DNA of 64,000 nucleotides from Phytobacter diazotrophicus (GTDB lineage: Bacteria > Pseudomonadota > Gammaproteobacteria > Enterobacterales > Enterobacteriaceae): positions 1 through 64,000 of the forward strand of contig SMDE01000010.1 in assembly GCA_004346725.1 (NCBI GenBank). The letters are read 5' to 3'. Shown here piece by piece: positions 36,311 to 48,948 of the stretch. The translations under genes and the position numbers were made by a program. The notes under the pieces were generated by a model. That model saw only the letters and a list, made by a program, of their open reading frames with translations. It was not told where the DNA came from and did no database searches. Every line of letters begins with the position of its first letter. Positions within the stretch are counted from its first letter, which is position 1.

Positions 36311-38039
36311 CGTGATGCTCCTTATCCCAGTTATGGATGAGCGTGATAAAGGCATGCTCCATCGTCGGGTCGGTGTGCTCTGCATCGGCCGTTTGCGCTT
36401 TCAGGGCATCCGGCGTGCCGCTGGCGATAAGTTTACCGCGATAGACCAGCCCGATGCGGTCGCAATATTCGGCTTCATCCATAAAGTGGGTGGTGACCAT
36501 GACCGTGACCCCTTTCTCCACCATGCTGTTAATGTGCAGCCAGAACTCGCGGCGGGTCAGCGGGTCGACGCCGGATGTCGGCTCATCGAGGAACAGAATG
36601 TCCGGCTCATGCATCAGCGCGCAGGCCAGCGCCAGGCGTTGCTTAAAGCCCAGAGGAAGAGCGTCGGTTGCCTGATTGGCTATCGTCTTAAGGCCAAACG
36701 CGTCCACCATCCGTGTGATTTTATCCTGCTGCGCCCGTCCCCGCAGGCCGTAGACGCCGGAGAAAAAGCGCAGGTTTTGCGCCACCGTCAGGTTGCCGTA
36801 AAGGGAGAATTTTTGCGCCATATAGCCAAGATGCTGGCGTGCCTGGCCGGAGCTGGTTTTTAAATCCATATTCAGTACCAGCGCTTTGCCGGAGGTGGGG
36901 ACCAGCAACCCGCACATCATCTTGAAGGTGGTGGATTTCCCCGCGCCATTCGGCCCGAGCAGGCCGAAAATCTCGCCGCGCTTGACGGCAAAATCGACGT
37001 GGTCGGTGGCGGCGAAATCGCCAAATTTTTTCGTCAGTTGCCGGGCTTCGATCACTGTCTCATCCGGCGTACCTTCCACGGTATGCAGAATGGCCCCCAG
37101 CGGCGACTGGGTGAACGCGGCACCGCCCAGCAGGTCGATAAACGCGTCTTCAAAGCGCGGTGCGGTCTCTTCGATGTCTAACCGGGTCAGTGACGATGCG
37201 CTGCGCAGGGCGTCCACCGTTGAGTCTTTCGCCAGAATCACCCGCACCGAACGTCCCTGAATCATCCCGTCGCTGACCTGCGGCAGTTTCAGCAGGCGTT
37301 GCAATAGCTGGCGGTTGTTTTCCTGCGGGCTGCTGGCGAGAAAACTGCGCCCGGCCATGGTTTGCGTCAGCGCGCGCGGTTCGCCCTGATAAAGCAATTC
37401 CCCTTCGTTCATCAGCAGCACATCGCGGCACTGCTCGGCCTCGTCCAGATAAGAGGTGCTCCATAAAATCAGCATGCCGTCCCCGGCGAGGGTATGCACC
37501 ATCTGCCACAGTTCACGGCGTGATATCGGGTCCACGCCGACACCGGGTTCGTCCAGCAACAGCACTTTCGGTTGCCCGACCAGGGTGCAGGCAAGCCCCA
37601 GTTTCTGTTTCATGCCGCCGGACAACTTGCCCGCCAGCCGCCCGGTAAAGGGGGTGAGGGCGGTGAATTCAAGCAGTCGGGCAAAGGTCTCCTGGCGCTG
37701 TTCCCCGGTGACACTGCGCAGATCGGCGTACAGGTTGAGGTTTTCTATCACCGTGAGATCTTCATACAGGCCGAATTTTTGCGGCATGTAACCGAGCGAG
37801 GCATGCAGTTCGCTGTTGTTGGCGATGGGATCCAGGCCAATAACCTCCGCGCTGCCTTCATCGGGTTTCATCAGCCCGGCGAGCATGCGCATCAGCGTGG
37901 TTTTCCCCGCGCCATCCGGGCCAACCAGCCCCGTGACGTATCCGGCTTTCACGGTGCAGTCCAGACGGGCGACGGCGGGTTTTTCCATCCCGGCGAAGCG
38001 CTTGACCAGGCCGTTCAGACGGATGGTTGCCTCACTCAT
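36303..38039 (-). CDS. ybhF: Duplicated ABC ATPase YbhF
   Basis: A 578-residue protein with two ABC domains. It has Walker [10 protein letters not shown] (about residues 40-48) and GPNGAGKST (about 358-366), signature LSGGMKQ in the first half and a variant LPLGFKQ in the second, and Walker B LLLDEP and LFLDEP. It energises YbhS/YbhR. The ATG at 38039 overlaps the ybhG stop by 8 bases and matches E. coli length exactly. Confidence 0.95.
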   Translation of the reverse strand: MSEATIRLNGLVKRFAGMEKPAVARLDCTVKAGYVTGLVGPDGAGKTTLMRMLAGLMKPDEGSAEVIGLDPIANNSELHASLGYMPQKFGLYEDLTVIENLNLYADLRSVTGEQRQETFARLLEFTALTPFTGRLAGKLSGGMKQKLGLACTLVGQPKVLLLDEPGVGVDPISRRELWQMVHTLAGDGMLILWSTSYLDEAEQCRDVLLMNEGELLYQGEPRALTQTMAGRSFLASSPQENNRQLLQRLLKLPQVSDGMIQGRSVRVILAKDSTVDALRSASSLTRLDIEETAPRFEDAFIDLLGGAAFTQSPLGAILHTVEGTPDETVIEARQLTKKFGDFAATDHVDFAVKRGEIFGLLGPNGAGKSTTFKMMCGLLVPTSGKALVLNMDLKTSSGQARQHLGYMAQKFSLYGNLTVAQNLRFFSGVYGLRGRAQQDKITRMVDAFGLKTIANQATDALPLGFKQRLALACALMHEPDILFLDEPTSGVDPLTRREFWLHINSMVEKGVTVMVTTHFMDEAEYCDRIGLVYRGKLIASGTPDALKAQTADAEHTDPTMEHAFITLIHNWDKEHHDA

Positions 38040-39027
38040 TCCGTGCTCCATTGTCGAAGCTCACGGTAACCGGCATCCCCTGGCGCAGTGCGTCATCGGC
38101 GTCGGTGACGATAATGCGCAGCCGATAGACTAAATCGGTACGCAAGTCCGGCGTTTCCACGGTTTTCGGGGTGAATTCAGCCGTCGGGGAAACAAAGCCA
38201 ATTTTGCCGTGGTAAGGCTTATTGGGGCGGCCATCTACGTACAACAATACCGTCTGGCCGGGTTGGGCCTGATGCAAATTGGCTTCACTGATGTAGGCGC
38301 GAACCCAAACCGGGCGGGTCAGGGAGAGCGTCAGAACGGTACTCCCGGCATTTAACATGCTACCCGGCTCCATGGCGCGGGTGAGCAGAGTGCCATTAGA
38401 AGGCGACACCAGTTGGGTATCCTGCAAATCCAGTTGTGATTGCGCCAGTTGCGCCTGTGCCTGTTCGAGGCTGGCTTTGGCCTGGGCTATCTCCTGCGGG
38501 CGATTACCAGTACGGTACTGGCTGAGTTTATCTTTTGCCGATTTCAGTGTGGCTTGCGCCTGGTCGCGGGAGGAACGCGCATTTTCCAGGTCGTTGGCGG
38601 AAATGGTCCGGCTTTTCCATAGCCCCTGCTGGCGCTGATAAAAGTTTTGCGCGTAATCATAGGCCGCCTGCGCCTGATTGACCGCCGCCGCCGCCTGGGC
38701 AATCTCTTCATCGCGATAGCCCGCGGTGACCAGATCGTATTTTGCCTTCGCCGTCGAGACATTGGCTTGTGCCTGCATAAGGGCATTCTCGTAAGGGGCT
38801 TTGTCTATTTCGCCAAGCTTCTGCCCGGCGGTTATCGCATCCCCCTCATCTACCGCAAGTGAAGCGAGACGTCCGCCGACCCGGAAACTGAGGTTTACGG
38901 TGCGAATATCCACATTCCCGTAGAGCGTGAGGGTGGCTGCCTGTCGGCTTTGATACCACATCCAGCCCCCGCCAAGCGCGGCGAGTACGATAACGACAAT
39001 CAACACGATGACGACAGGCTTTTTCAT
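38032..39027 (-). CDS. ybhG: HlyD-family membrane fusion protein YbhG
   Basis: Periplasmic adaptor of the YbhFSR exporter, 331 residues. An N-terminal membrane anchor (residues 2-22) is followed by a lipoyl-like half motif [19 protein letters not shown] long alpha-hairpin (about 75-205, rich in AQA heptads) comes next, then [24 protein letters not shown] precedes the ATG at 39027, which overlaps the cecR stop by 4 bases. Confidence 0.95.
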   Translation of the reverse strand: MKKPVVIVLIVVIVLAALGGGWMWYQSRQAATLTLYGNVDIRTVNLSFRVGGRLASLAVDEGDAITAGQKLGEIDKAPYENALMQAQANVSTAKAKYDLVTAGYRDEEIAQAAAAVNQAQAAYDYAQNFYQRQQGLWKSRTISANDLENARSSRDQAQATLKSAKDKLSQYRTGNRPQEIAQAKASLEQAQAQLAQSQLDLQDTQLVSPSNGTLLTRAMEPGSMLNAGSTVLTLSLTRPVWVRAYISEANLHQAQPGQTVLLYVDGRPNKPYHGKIGFVSPTAEFTPKTVETPDLRTDLVYRLRIIVTDADDALRQGMPVTVSFDNGARNE

Positions 39028-39698
39028 AACCCGGAACTCCTTGTTAATCCCTGAAGGATAAGATCGATATGGCACGTGATGACCTGGCAAATCAGGTCGG
39101 CTTTCTCATCGTCGAATTGCGCCCATCCGGTGCGCAGTAAAATGGTTTCCCGACCCAGGCGGAAGGCGAGGATCTCGCCGATCAGCGCATGGGTGTGCAA
39201 AATGGTTTGCGTATCATTGGCTTCTCTGCCGGTGTAAGCCGCAATCAGCCGGGTAAGATGGCTGTGCAACGGGGCGATCACCTGGTCATGAACTAACTGG
39301 TAGGCGCGGGTAGGGGAGAGCTGTTCGCGCGAGATAAATTTACTCAGATTCAGCGTGTCATCATGGGTGAGCAGCATAATCATGTTTTTGCAGGCCCGAT
39401 GAATCAGTTCACGTATCGCCTCTTTATCGGGTTCCGCTTGGGTAAACAGGATTTCGGCGGCTTCGGCGTGGGGGCGAAAATTAGCGCCAATAAAATCGGC
39501 GATCCACTGGGCGCAGGCGAGATAGAGATCCTCTTTTGAACCGAAGTAGTAGGGGATCGCGGCAATATTCTGCCCGGCCAGCGCAGCGATATCGCGCGTG
39601 GTGGCATGCAACCCGTATTCGCCGAACTGTGCGAGGGCAGCGGCAATCAACTGGTTTCTGGCCTGCTCACCTTTACTGGTCGTCGAGTTCATATTCAT
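39024..39698 (-). CDS. cecR: TetR-family repressor CecR (YbiH)
   Basis: A 224-residue regulator. The N-terminal helix-turn-helix is seen in [28 protein letters not shown] (about residues 33-60). In E. coli CecR controls ybhGFSR and rhlE and affects cefoperazone and chloramphenicol sensitivity. It is first in cecR-ybhG-ybhF-ybhS-ybhR. I use the ATG at 39698, which keeps the E. coli N-terminal length. Its probable operator lies 10 bp upstream. Confidence 0.95.
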   Translation of the reverse strand: MNMNSTTSKGEQARNQLIAAALAQFGEYGLHATTRDIAALAGQNIAAIPYYFGSKEDLYLACAQWIADFIGANFRPHAEAAEILFTQAEPDKEAIRELIHRACKNMIMLLTHDDTLNLSKFISREQLSPTRAYQLVHDQVIAPLHSHLTRLIAAYTGREANDTQTILHTHALIGEILAFRLGRETILLRTGWAQFDDEKADLICQVITCHIDLILQGLTRSSGL

Positions 39699-39707
39699 CG
39701 GTGGAAT

Positions 39708-39735
39708 AAAGTTAATCAATCGATTGATTAACTTT
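39708..39735. promoter_or_regulatory. 28-bp perfect palindrome, probable CecR operator
   Basis: The arms AAAGTTAATCAAT and ATTGATTAACTTT flank a central CG, giving a perfect 28-bp palindrome 10 bp from the cecR start. It lies in the divergent space toward rhlE. TetR repressors bind such palindromes next to their own gene, so it is the likely CecR site. Confidence 0.82.
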
Positions 39736-39921
39736 ATGGCTATTTTTTCACCGTGTCCAGTCGGGTGTTATCACTCTCTTACCGCTAAAAATAGCGTGCC
39801 GTTCCCCAGACCCCGGGCCATACGGGTTGGGAAAATCGGAGAAATATTTCTTCAATGATTAGCAGAGCGATATTTTATGCGCTGTGTCACAAAAGCTGTT
39901 ACACTCCGCCCCTTCATGACA

Positions 39922-39949
39922 TTGTGGTTTTTGTCATCTGTCATATTAT
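39922..39949 (+). promoter_or_regulatory. Candidate rhlE promoter
   Basis: TTGTGG (39922-39927), a 16-bp spacer and TATTAT (39944-39949) lie about 50 bp before the rhlE start. The -10 is good and the -35 is moderate. Confidence 0.45.
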
Positions 39950-39999
39950 TATCTCCTCGAAAACTACACCTGTTATGGTCGGGGCGGTGCGGAGTTGTT

Positions 40000-41352
40000 A
40001 TGTCTTTTGATTCCCTTGGCCTGAACCCGGAAATTCTGCGTGCTGTTGACGAGCAGGGCTACCGTGAGCCAACCCCTATTCAGCAACAGGCGATCCCAGC
40101 GGTGCTGGAAGGCCGCGACCTGATGGCGAGCGCCCAGACGGGTACTGGCAAAACCGCGGGCTTTACGCTGCCGCTGCTGCAACGTCTGGTACAAAAAGAG
40201 CCGCACGCGAAAGGCCGTCGCCCGGTGCGTGCGCTGATCCTGACGCCAACGCGCGAACTTGCCGCGCAAATCGGCGAAAACGTACGTGATTACAGCAAAT
40301 ATCTGAACCTGCGCTCGCTGGTGGTTTTCGGCGGCGTGAGCATTAACCCGCAAATGATGAAGCTGCGTAGCGGTGTCGATATCCTCGTCGCCACGCCGGG
40401 TCGTCTGCTGGATCTGGAACACCAGAACGCCGTCAAACTGGATAGCGTAGAGATCCTGGTGCTGGACGAAGCTGACCGTATGCTGGACATGGGCTTTATC
40501 CACGATATTCGCCGCGTGCTGGCTAAACTGCCTGCGCGTCGTCAGAATCTGCTGTTTTCCGCGACCTTCTCGGATGACATCAAAGGCCTGGCCGAAAAGC
40601 TGCTGCGCAACCCGCTGGAAATCGAAGTGGCGCGCCGCAACACCGCTTCTGAGCAGGTAACGCAGCACGTTCACATGGTCGACAAAAAACGTAAGCGCGA
40701 GCTGCTCTCCCAGATGATTGGCGAAGGCAACTGGCAGCAGGTGCTGGTCTTCACCCGCACCAAACACGGTGCCAACCATCTGGCTGAACAACTGAATAAA
40801 GACGGTATTCGCAGCGCGGCTATCCACGGTAACAAAAGTCAGGGCGCGCGTACCCGTGCGCTGGCAGACTTTAAATCGGGTGATATCCGCGTACTGGTCG
40901 CAACCGACATTGCGGCCCGTGGTCTGGATATCGAAGAGCTGCCGCACGTAGTGAACTACGAGCTGCCGAACGTGCCGGAAGATTATGTACACCGTATTGG
41001 CCGTACCGGTCGTGCTGCGGCAACCGGTGAAGCGCTGTCGCTGGTCTGCGTCGATGAACATAAACTGCTGCGTGACATCGAACGCCTGCTGAAAAAAGAG
41101 ATCCCACGTATCGCTCTGCCGGGTTACGAGCCCGATCCGTCTATCAAGGCCGAGCCGATTGTGAATGGTCGTCAGAGCCAGGGCCGTGGTGGTCGTGGTC
41201 AGGGCGGTGGCGGTGGTCGCGGACAACAGCAGCCACGCCGTAACGACGGTGGCGCGCCGAAAGCGAAAGCGCCACGTACTCAGGAAGGAAGTAAACCGGC
41301 GGGTGAGAAACCGCGCCGTCGTCGCCCGCGTAAACCCGCAGCAAGCGCCTGA
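40000..41352 (+). CDS. rhlE: ATP-dependent RNA helicase RhlE
   Basis: DEAD-box helicase of 450 residues, linked to ribosome assembly in E. coli. It has the Q-motif [14 protein letters not shown], motif I AQTGTGKT (about residues 45-52), motif II DEAD (about 156), motif III SAT and motif [11 protein letters not shown]. The C-terminal tail is basic, rich in Arg, Gly and Gln ([17 protein letters not shown]), and likely binds RNA. The ATG at 40000 has GGAG 5 bases before it and matches E. coli. A frame open upstream to 39877 is not needed. Confidence 0.97.
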   Translation: MSFDSLGLNPEILRAVDEQGYREPTPIQQQAIPAVLEGRDLMASAQTGTGKTAGFTLPLLQRLVQKEPHAKGRRPVRALILTPTRELAAQIGENVRDYSKYLNLRSLVVFGGVSINPQMMKLRSGVDILVATPGRLLDLEHQNAVKLDSVEILVLDEADRMLDMGFIHDIRRVLAKLPARRQNLLFSATFSDDIKGLAEKLLRNPLEIEVARRNTASEQVTQHVHMVDKKRKRELLSQMIGEGNWQQVLVFTRTKHGANHLAEQLNKDGIRSAAIHGNKSQGARTRALADFKSGDIRVLVATDIAARGLDIEELPHVVNYELPNVPEDYVHRIGRTGRAAATGEALSLVCVDEHKLLRDIERLLKKEIPRIALPGYEPDPSIKAEPIVNGRQSQGRGGRGQGGGGGRGQQQPRRNDGGAPKAKAPRTQEGSKPAGEKPRRRRPRKPAASA

Positions 41353-41370
41353 CGCCTGATGTGATTAAGA

Positions 41371-41402
41371 AGCCCTGCCCGCGTGCAGGGCTTTTTGTTT
41401 TT
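41371..41402 (+). terminator. Rho-independent terminator of rhlE
   Basis: The stem AGCCCTGC/GCAGGGCT with a 6-base loop is followed by TTTTTGTTTTT and lies 18 bp after the rhlE stop. Confidence 0.92.
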
Positions 41403-41427
41403 GGGGTTGAGTAAGGGGCTGTATGTT

Positions 41428-41645
41428 CCCCCTCACCCCAGCCCTCTCCCTGGAGGGAGAGGGGGCCGATTGAGCAGAGTACGGCTCTGTTTTTCTCCCT
41501 CTTCCTGGAGGGATGAGGGGGTCGATCGAGCTGAATTCGCTCTGTTTTTCTCCCTCTCCCTGGAGGGATGAGAGGGTCGATCGAGCTGAATTCAGCTCTG
41601 TTTTTCTCCCTCTCCCTGGAGGGAGAGGGTAGGGGTGAGGGGGAA
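41428..41645. repeat. Tandem array of palindromic units with inverted-repeat ends
   Basis: Four copies of a palindromic core of the form CCCTCTCCCTGGAGGGAGAG start at 41442, 41498, 41552 and 41608, giving a period of 54-56 bp. The three spacers between them resemble each other (GTCGATCGAGCTGAATTC, then GCTCTGTTTTTCT). The array is bounded by CCCCCTCACCCC on the left and GGGGTGAGGGGG on the right, which are inverted copies. It fills the space between the rhlE terminator and the esterase gene. Confidence 0.85.
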
Positions 41646-41649
41646 AAGC

Positions 41650-42612
41650 TTATACCGCCGTCGGCCTGAATTGTGCAATCCATGCCTGACGTTGTTCCCG
41701 CGCCCGCTGGGCCACGCTTGCCTGCGGATCAGAGTTAAAGCCGTGATACGCTCCAGGCCACACATTCATTTCTACCGCCACGCCTGCACGGATTAACGCC
41801 TGCGCAAAGCGAAGATTTTCATCAAGAAACAGATCCAGCGTGCCCACGCCGAGCCAGGTGGGTGGCAAATAAGTCAGGTCCGTTGCTCGTCCCGGCGCAG
41901 CATAAGCCGACACCCCCTCCGAGCCCGGCTCGCAGCCCAACAGCGATCGCCAGCCAAAACGGTTATGTTCATGCGTCCAGACAAACTCACCGGTCACCGG
42001 ATTCGGGTTTTCTTCCGTCACCGTACGATCATCGAGCATCGGAAACATCAGGTTCTGAAAGGCAATACGTGGGCCATTGCGATCGCGGGCCAGCAGCGCC
42101 AGCGAGGCCGCAAGTCCGGCCCCTGCGCTGTCGCCCATCAGCCCAATATGGTCAGAATGGATACCGAGTGCGGTGGCCTGCTCGTTCATCCACACCAGCG
42201 CGGCGTAACAATCCTCCAGCGATCCCGGAAAGACCGTTTCGGGTGCCAGACGATAATCGACAGAGACAATCACGCAGTCGTGTTGCAACGCGGTGGCGCT
42301 GGTCAGCGACAGTGACTGCTCCGGGCTACCGAAAAGATGACCGCCGCCGTGAATATGCAAAATGCCCATTCGGTTCTGCCCCGGCGTAGCGGGGGTAATG
42401 ACACAGACTCTGACGGCAGGATGTGCGGGTGAGGAGATAAGATGTTCTTCCACCGATAACCCAATGTCCCGGAAACGTTGCACGTTAGCCAGCGCTGCCT
42501 GCTGGCGTTGTTGGCGAAGGGCAACGAGAGCGTCTTGTGTCAGGGAGAGGGGGTGGCTATCCGCCAGTGCCGGGCGTAATTCAGGATCGACCAAATTCCA
42601 TGTGTTCATCAT
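41650..42612 (-). CDS. Alpha/beta hydrolase of the hormone-sensitive lipase family
   Basis: A 320-residue esterase-like enzyme. The HSL oxyanion motif HGGGHLFG (about residues 88-95), nucleophile elbow GDSAGAG (serine about 163), a late aspartate in LDLFLDEN and histidine in YHGFNS (about 291) give a complete triad. There is no signal peptide, so it is cytosolic. It resembles E. coli Aes in class, but I do not think it is its orthologue. Two adjacent ATGs (42612 and 42609) are possible, and the second has the better AAGG spacing. It lies downstream of the bgl operon after a hairpin. Confidence 0.85.
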   Translation of the reverse strand: MMNTWNLVDPELRPALADSHPLSLTQDALVALRQQRQQAALANVQRFRDIGLSVEEHLISSPAHPAVRVCVITPATPGQNRMGILHIHGGGHLFGSPEQSLSLTSATALQHDCVIVSVDYRLAPETVFPGSLEDCYAALVWMNEQATALGIHSDHIGLMGDSAGAGLAASLALLARDRNGPRIAFQNLMFPMLDDRTVTEENPNPVTGEFVWTHEHNRFGWRSLLGCEPGSEGVSAYAAPGRATDLTYLPPTWLGVGTLDLFLDENLRFAQALIRAGVAVEMNVWPGAYHGFNSDPQASVAQRAREQRQAWIAQFRPTAV

Positions 42613-42642
42613 GTAGCCTTGTCTGTCTCGGTAATATTTGCA

Positions 42643-42662
42643 GAGCGGGAAATCTCCCGCTC
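42643..42662 (-). terminator. Hairpin at the end of the bgl operon
   Basis: An 8-bp stem GAGCGGGA/TCCCGCTC with a 4-base loop lies 11 bases after the last glucosidase stop. There is no strong T run, so it may be a weak terminator or mRNA end. Confidence 0.5.
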
Positions 42663-42672
42663 CGTCATTACC

Positions 42673-47399
<4,727 letters not shown>

Positions 47400-47411
47400 A
47401 AAAATTCCTCC

Positions 47412-47525
47412 AGACTGAAGTCAAAAACCGACTTCATCCACAATGACCGGCGTTTGCCGGGACCTTGTTTCCTCTGGGGTTTGCCTGAACTACCCGTCTA
47501 TTTAGGGGATGAACAGTAACAAGCC
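47412..47525 (-). promoter_or_regulatory. Second BglG antiterminator (RAT) and terminator, between bglG and bglF
   Basis: On the minus strand, GGCTTGTTACTG (47525-47514) and CAGGCAAACC (47487-47478) are the two conserved sides of a ribonucleic antiterminator. About 80 bases further, GAAGTCGG-TTTTT resembles the end of the E. coli bgl terminator. The two RAT sides are 26 nt apart rather than the usual handful, so the apical loop is expanded. This corresponds in place to the second terminator of the E. coli bgl operon. Confidence 0.65.
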
Positions 47526-47536
47526 TGGATGGAATT

Positions 47537-47663
47537 TATACGCTTCATCCTTCGGGCTACAGATGCGTTGGCTTTCCTCGTTCACCCCAGTCACTTACCA
47601 ATGTAAGCTCCTGGAGATTTACTGCGTCGCCGCCTTCCTGTAGCCCGAATTATTTTGCGTATA
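47537..47663. repeat. ERIC element (enterobacterial repetitive intergenic consensus)
   Basis: A 127-bp imperfect palindrome bounded by TATACGC and GCGTATA, the usual ERIC length and ends. The plus strand contains ATGTAAGCTCCTGGAGATT and the minus strand GTAAGTGACTGGGGTGAACG, nearly the two core segments used as ERIC-PCR primer sites. It sits 10 bp after the bglG stop and 12 bp before the RAT for bglF, so it is transcribed in the operon. Confidence 0.95.
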
Positions 47664-47673
47664 ACTTAACATT

Positions 47674-48528
47674 TTAAACTTTCCCTGCGTCGGGCACCGT
47701 CCGCTGCACAATATTCTCGATGTGCACTGCAAGGTAGAGCTTTTCCGAGTTGCTCATGGGGTGGTGATAATTCTTGCTGACGAACTCATTCATTGCTTCG
47801 ACACATTTCAGCGTAGTTTGATAACGGCGCTGGACCAGTTCGAAGAACTCTTCGTCGTCATTATTTAACACCACCCCATCAATCACCCGTTGGGCAAAGA
47901 ACTTTAGATGAGTAATAAATCGCTGGTAATTCAGACTATGCTCATCAAGCGGGATATTAAAAAAATACTTCACAATGTTTTGTAACTGATAAATAAGCCG
48001 TGTAATTTGTGCGGTTTTTCCCATGGTGTCATTGAGCCCGGCATTCACAATATGCAGAGCGATACTACACGCCTCGCTGTCGGGTAATAATGTTCCGGTG
48101 CGGGCGACAACCATCCCCAGCGCCTGGCGACCAATGGCGTATTCCGCAGTGTAGAAATGGCGAACTTCCCACTCCAGCGGATTGGGTAAAACTTCATTGT
48201 TTTGTTGGCGTTGCAGCGCAAAATGCAGGTGGTCTGCGAGGGTCACATAGAGCCCATCGCTGAGCTTGTGCGTCAGTACGCTGCGGGCGTGAGTGATGAT
48301 ATCGGCGGTTAACTGCAAAATATCCACCGGCACTTCGCTGACCAGGTCTTTAAAACGAGCAGAAATTTGCGAATCTTCCAGACGGAATATTTTATCGATG
48401 GCGTCACGGTCGATGCTGGCACCGTTGTGGGTATTAAACCCCAGCCCCCGGCCGGTTAAAATAACCTCCAGACCATCCTCATCCACTGCGCTGACAACAT
48501 TATTATTTAATATTTGTTTGACCAGCAT
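47674..48528 (-). CDS. bglG: BglG/LicT-family transcriptional antiterminator
   Basis: RNA-binding antiterminator of 284 residues. It has an N-terminal CAT domain (residues 1-55, starting MLVKQILNNNVVSAVDEDG) and two PTS regulation domains (about 65-165 and 172-280). The conserved PRD histidines are in LADHLHFAL and AVHIEN. BglF phosphorylation would set its activity. The ATG at 48528 has AGGAG upstream. The longest frame adds 24 residues that run back through the leader terminator. RAT elements lie before this gene and before bglF. Confidence 0.94.
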   Translation of the reverse strand: MLVKQILNNNVVSAVDEDGLEVILTGRGLGFNTHNGASIDRDAIDKIFRLEDSQISARFKDLVSEVPVDILQLTADIITHARSVLTHKLSDGLYVTLADHLHFALQRQQNNEVLPNPLEWEVRHFYTAEYAIGRQALGMVVARTGTLLPDSEACSIALHIVNAGLNDTMGKTAQITRLIYQLQNIVKYFFNIPLDEHSLNYQRFITHLKFFAQRVIDGVVLNNDDEEFFELVQRRYQTTLKCVEAMNEFVSKNYHHPMSNSEKLYLAVHIENIVQRTVPDAGKV

Positions 48529-48540
48529 CGCCAACTCCTG

Positions 48541-48632
48541 AAAACAAAAACGGGCAAGACATAAATACAGATATGGGCGGATTGGCCCCTCAGTCTGCAT
48601 TTAGGTTTTGCCCGATAGTCGGTAACAAGCGT
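48541..48632 (-). promoter_or_regulatory. Leader RAT and overlapping terminator before bglG
   Basis: On the minus strand the RAT runs from GCTTGTTACCG to CGGGCAAAACCT (48631-48603). Its right side, CGGGCAA (48614-48608), can instead pair with TTGCCCG (48557-48551), which is followed by TTTTTGTTTTC. The two folds exclude each other, the hallmark of BglG/LicT antitermination. The sides of this RAT are about 5 nt apart, as expected. Confidence 0.88.
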
Positions 48633-48914
48633 AATGCAGTTAAAACCTAGCACCGCGAAAAAAATTATTCAATGTGACAAAAGGCGTTGCGTAAATTCGT
48701 ATGCCAAATTGTGATCCGGTCTGCGAAAACGGGCGCGGCGACGGAAAATGTCTGTCAGGTCGCAACCCGGAACCCTTACCCGGCTTAACCAGGTGATTGC
48801 GAAGAACGGTTTTATCCGGGGGATGCCGGGTAGCGGTTTGCCGAGAGTCATTTTTGCGAGCGGCTTTCCGTAATACGAAAAAGCGTTACCCCTGAAACGT
48901 GAAAAATGCCACAA

Positions 48915-48934
48915 TAGTGGCTGTTTATACAGTG
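48915..48934 (+). promoter_or_regulatory. LexA (SOS) box of dinG
   Basis: TAGTGGCTGTTTATACAGTG is nearly the E. coli dinG box as I recall it. The right half CAG is perfect and the left half has TG in place of CTG. It ends 14 bp before the dinG start. Confidence 0.85.
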
Positions 48935-48948
48935 TTTCAGGTTTATCG

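Noticed and set aside
39973-41226. Long antisense frame of 417 codons opposite rhlE
   Set aside because: It mirrors the codon pattern of the clearly real rhlE, has no ribosome binding site and no recognisable domain.
41428-41645. Regularly spaced repeats resembling a CRISPR array
   Set aside because: The spacers are near copies of each other, the repeats are strong palindromes with drifted sequence, and no cas genes are present.
41144-41683. 179-codon frame running through the repeat array and the end of rhlE
   Set aside because: Its repetitive protein comes from translating the palindromic array; there is no plausible start or conservation.
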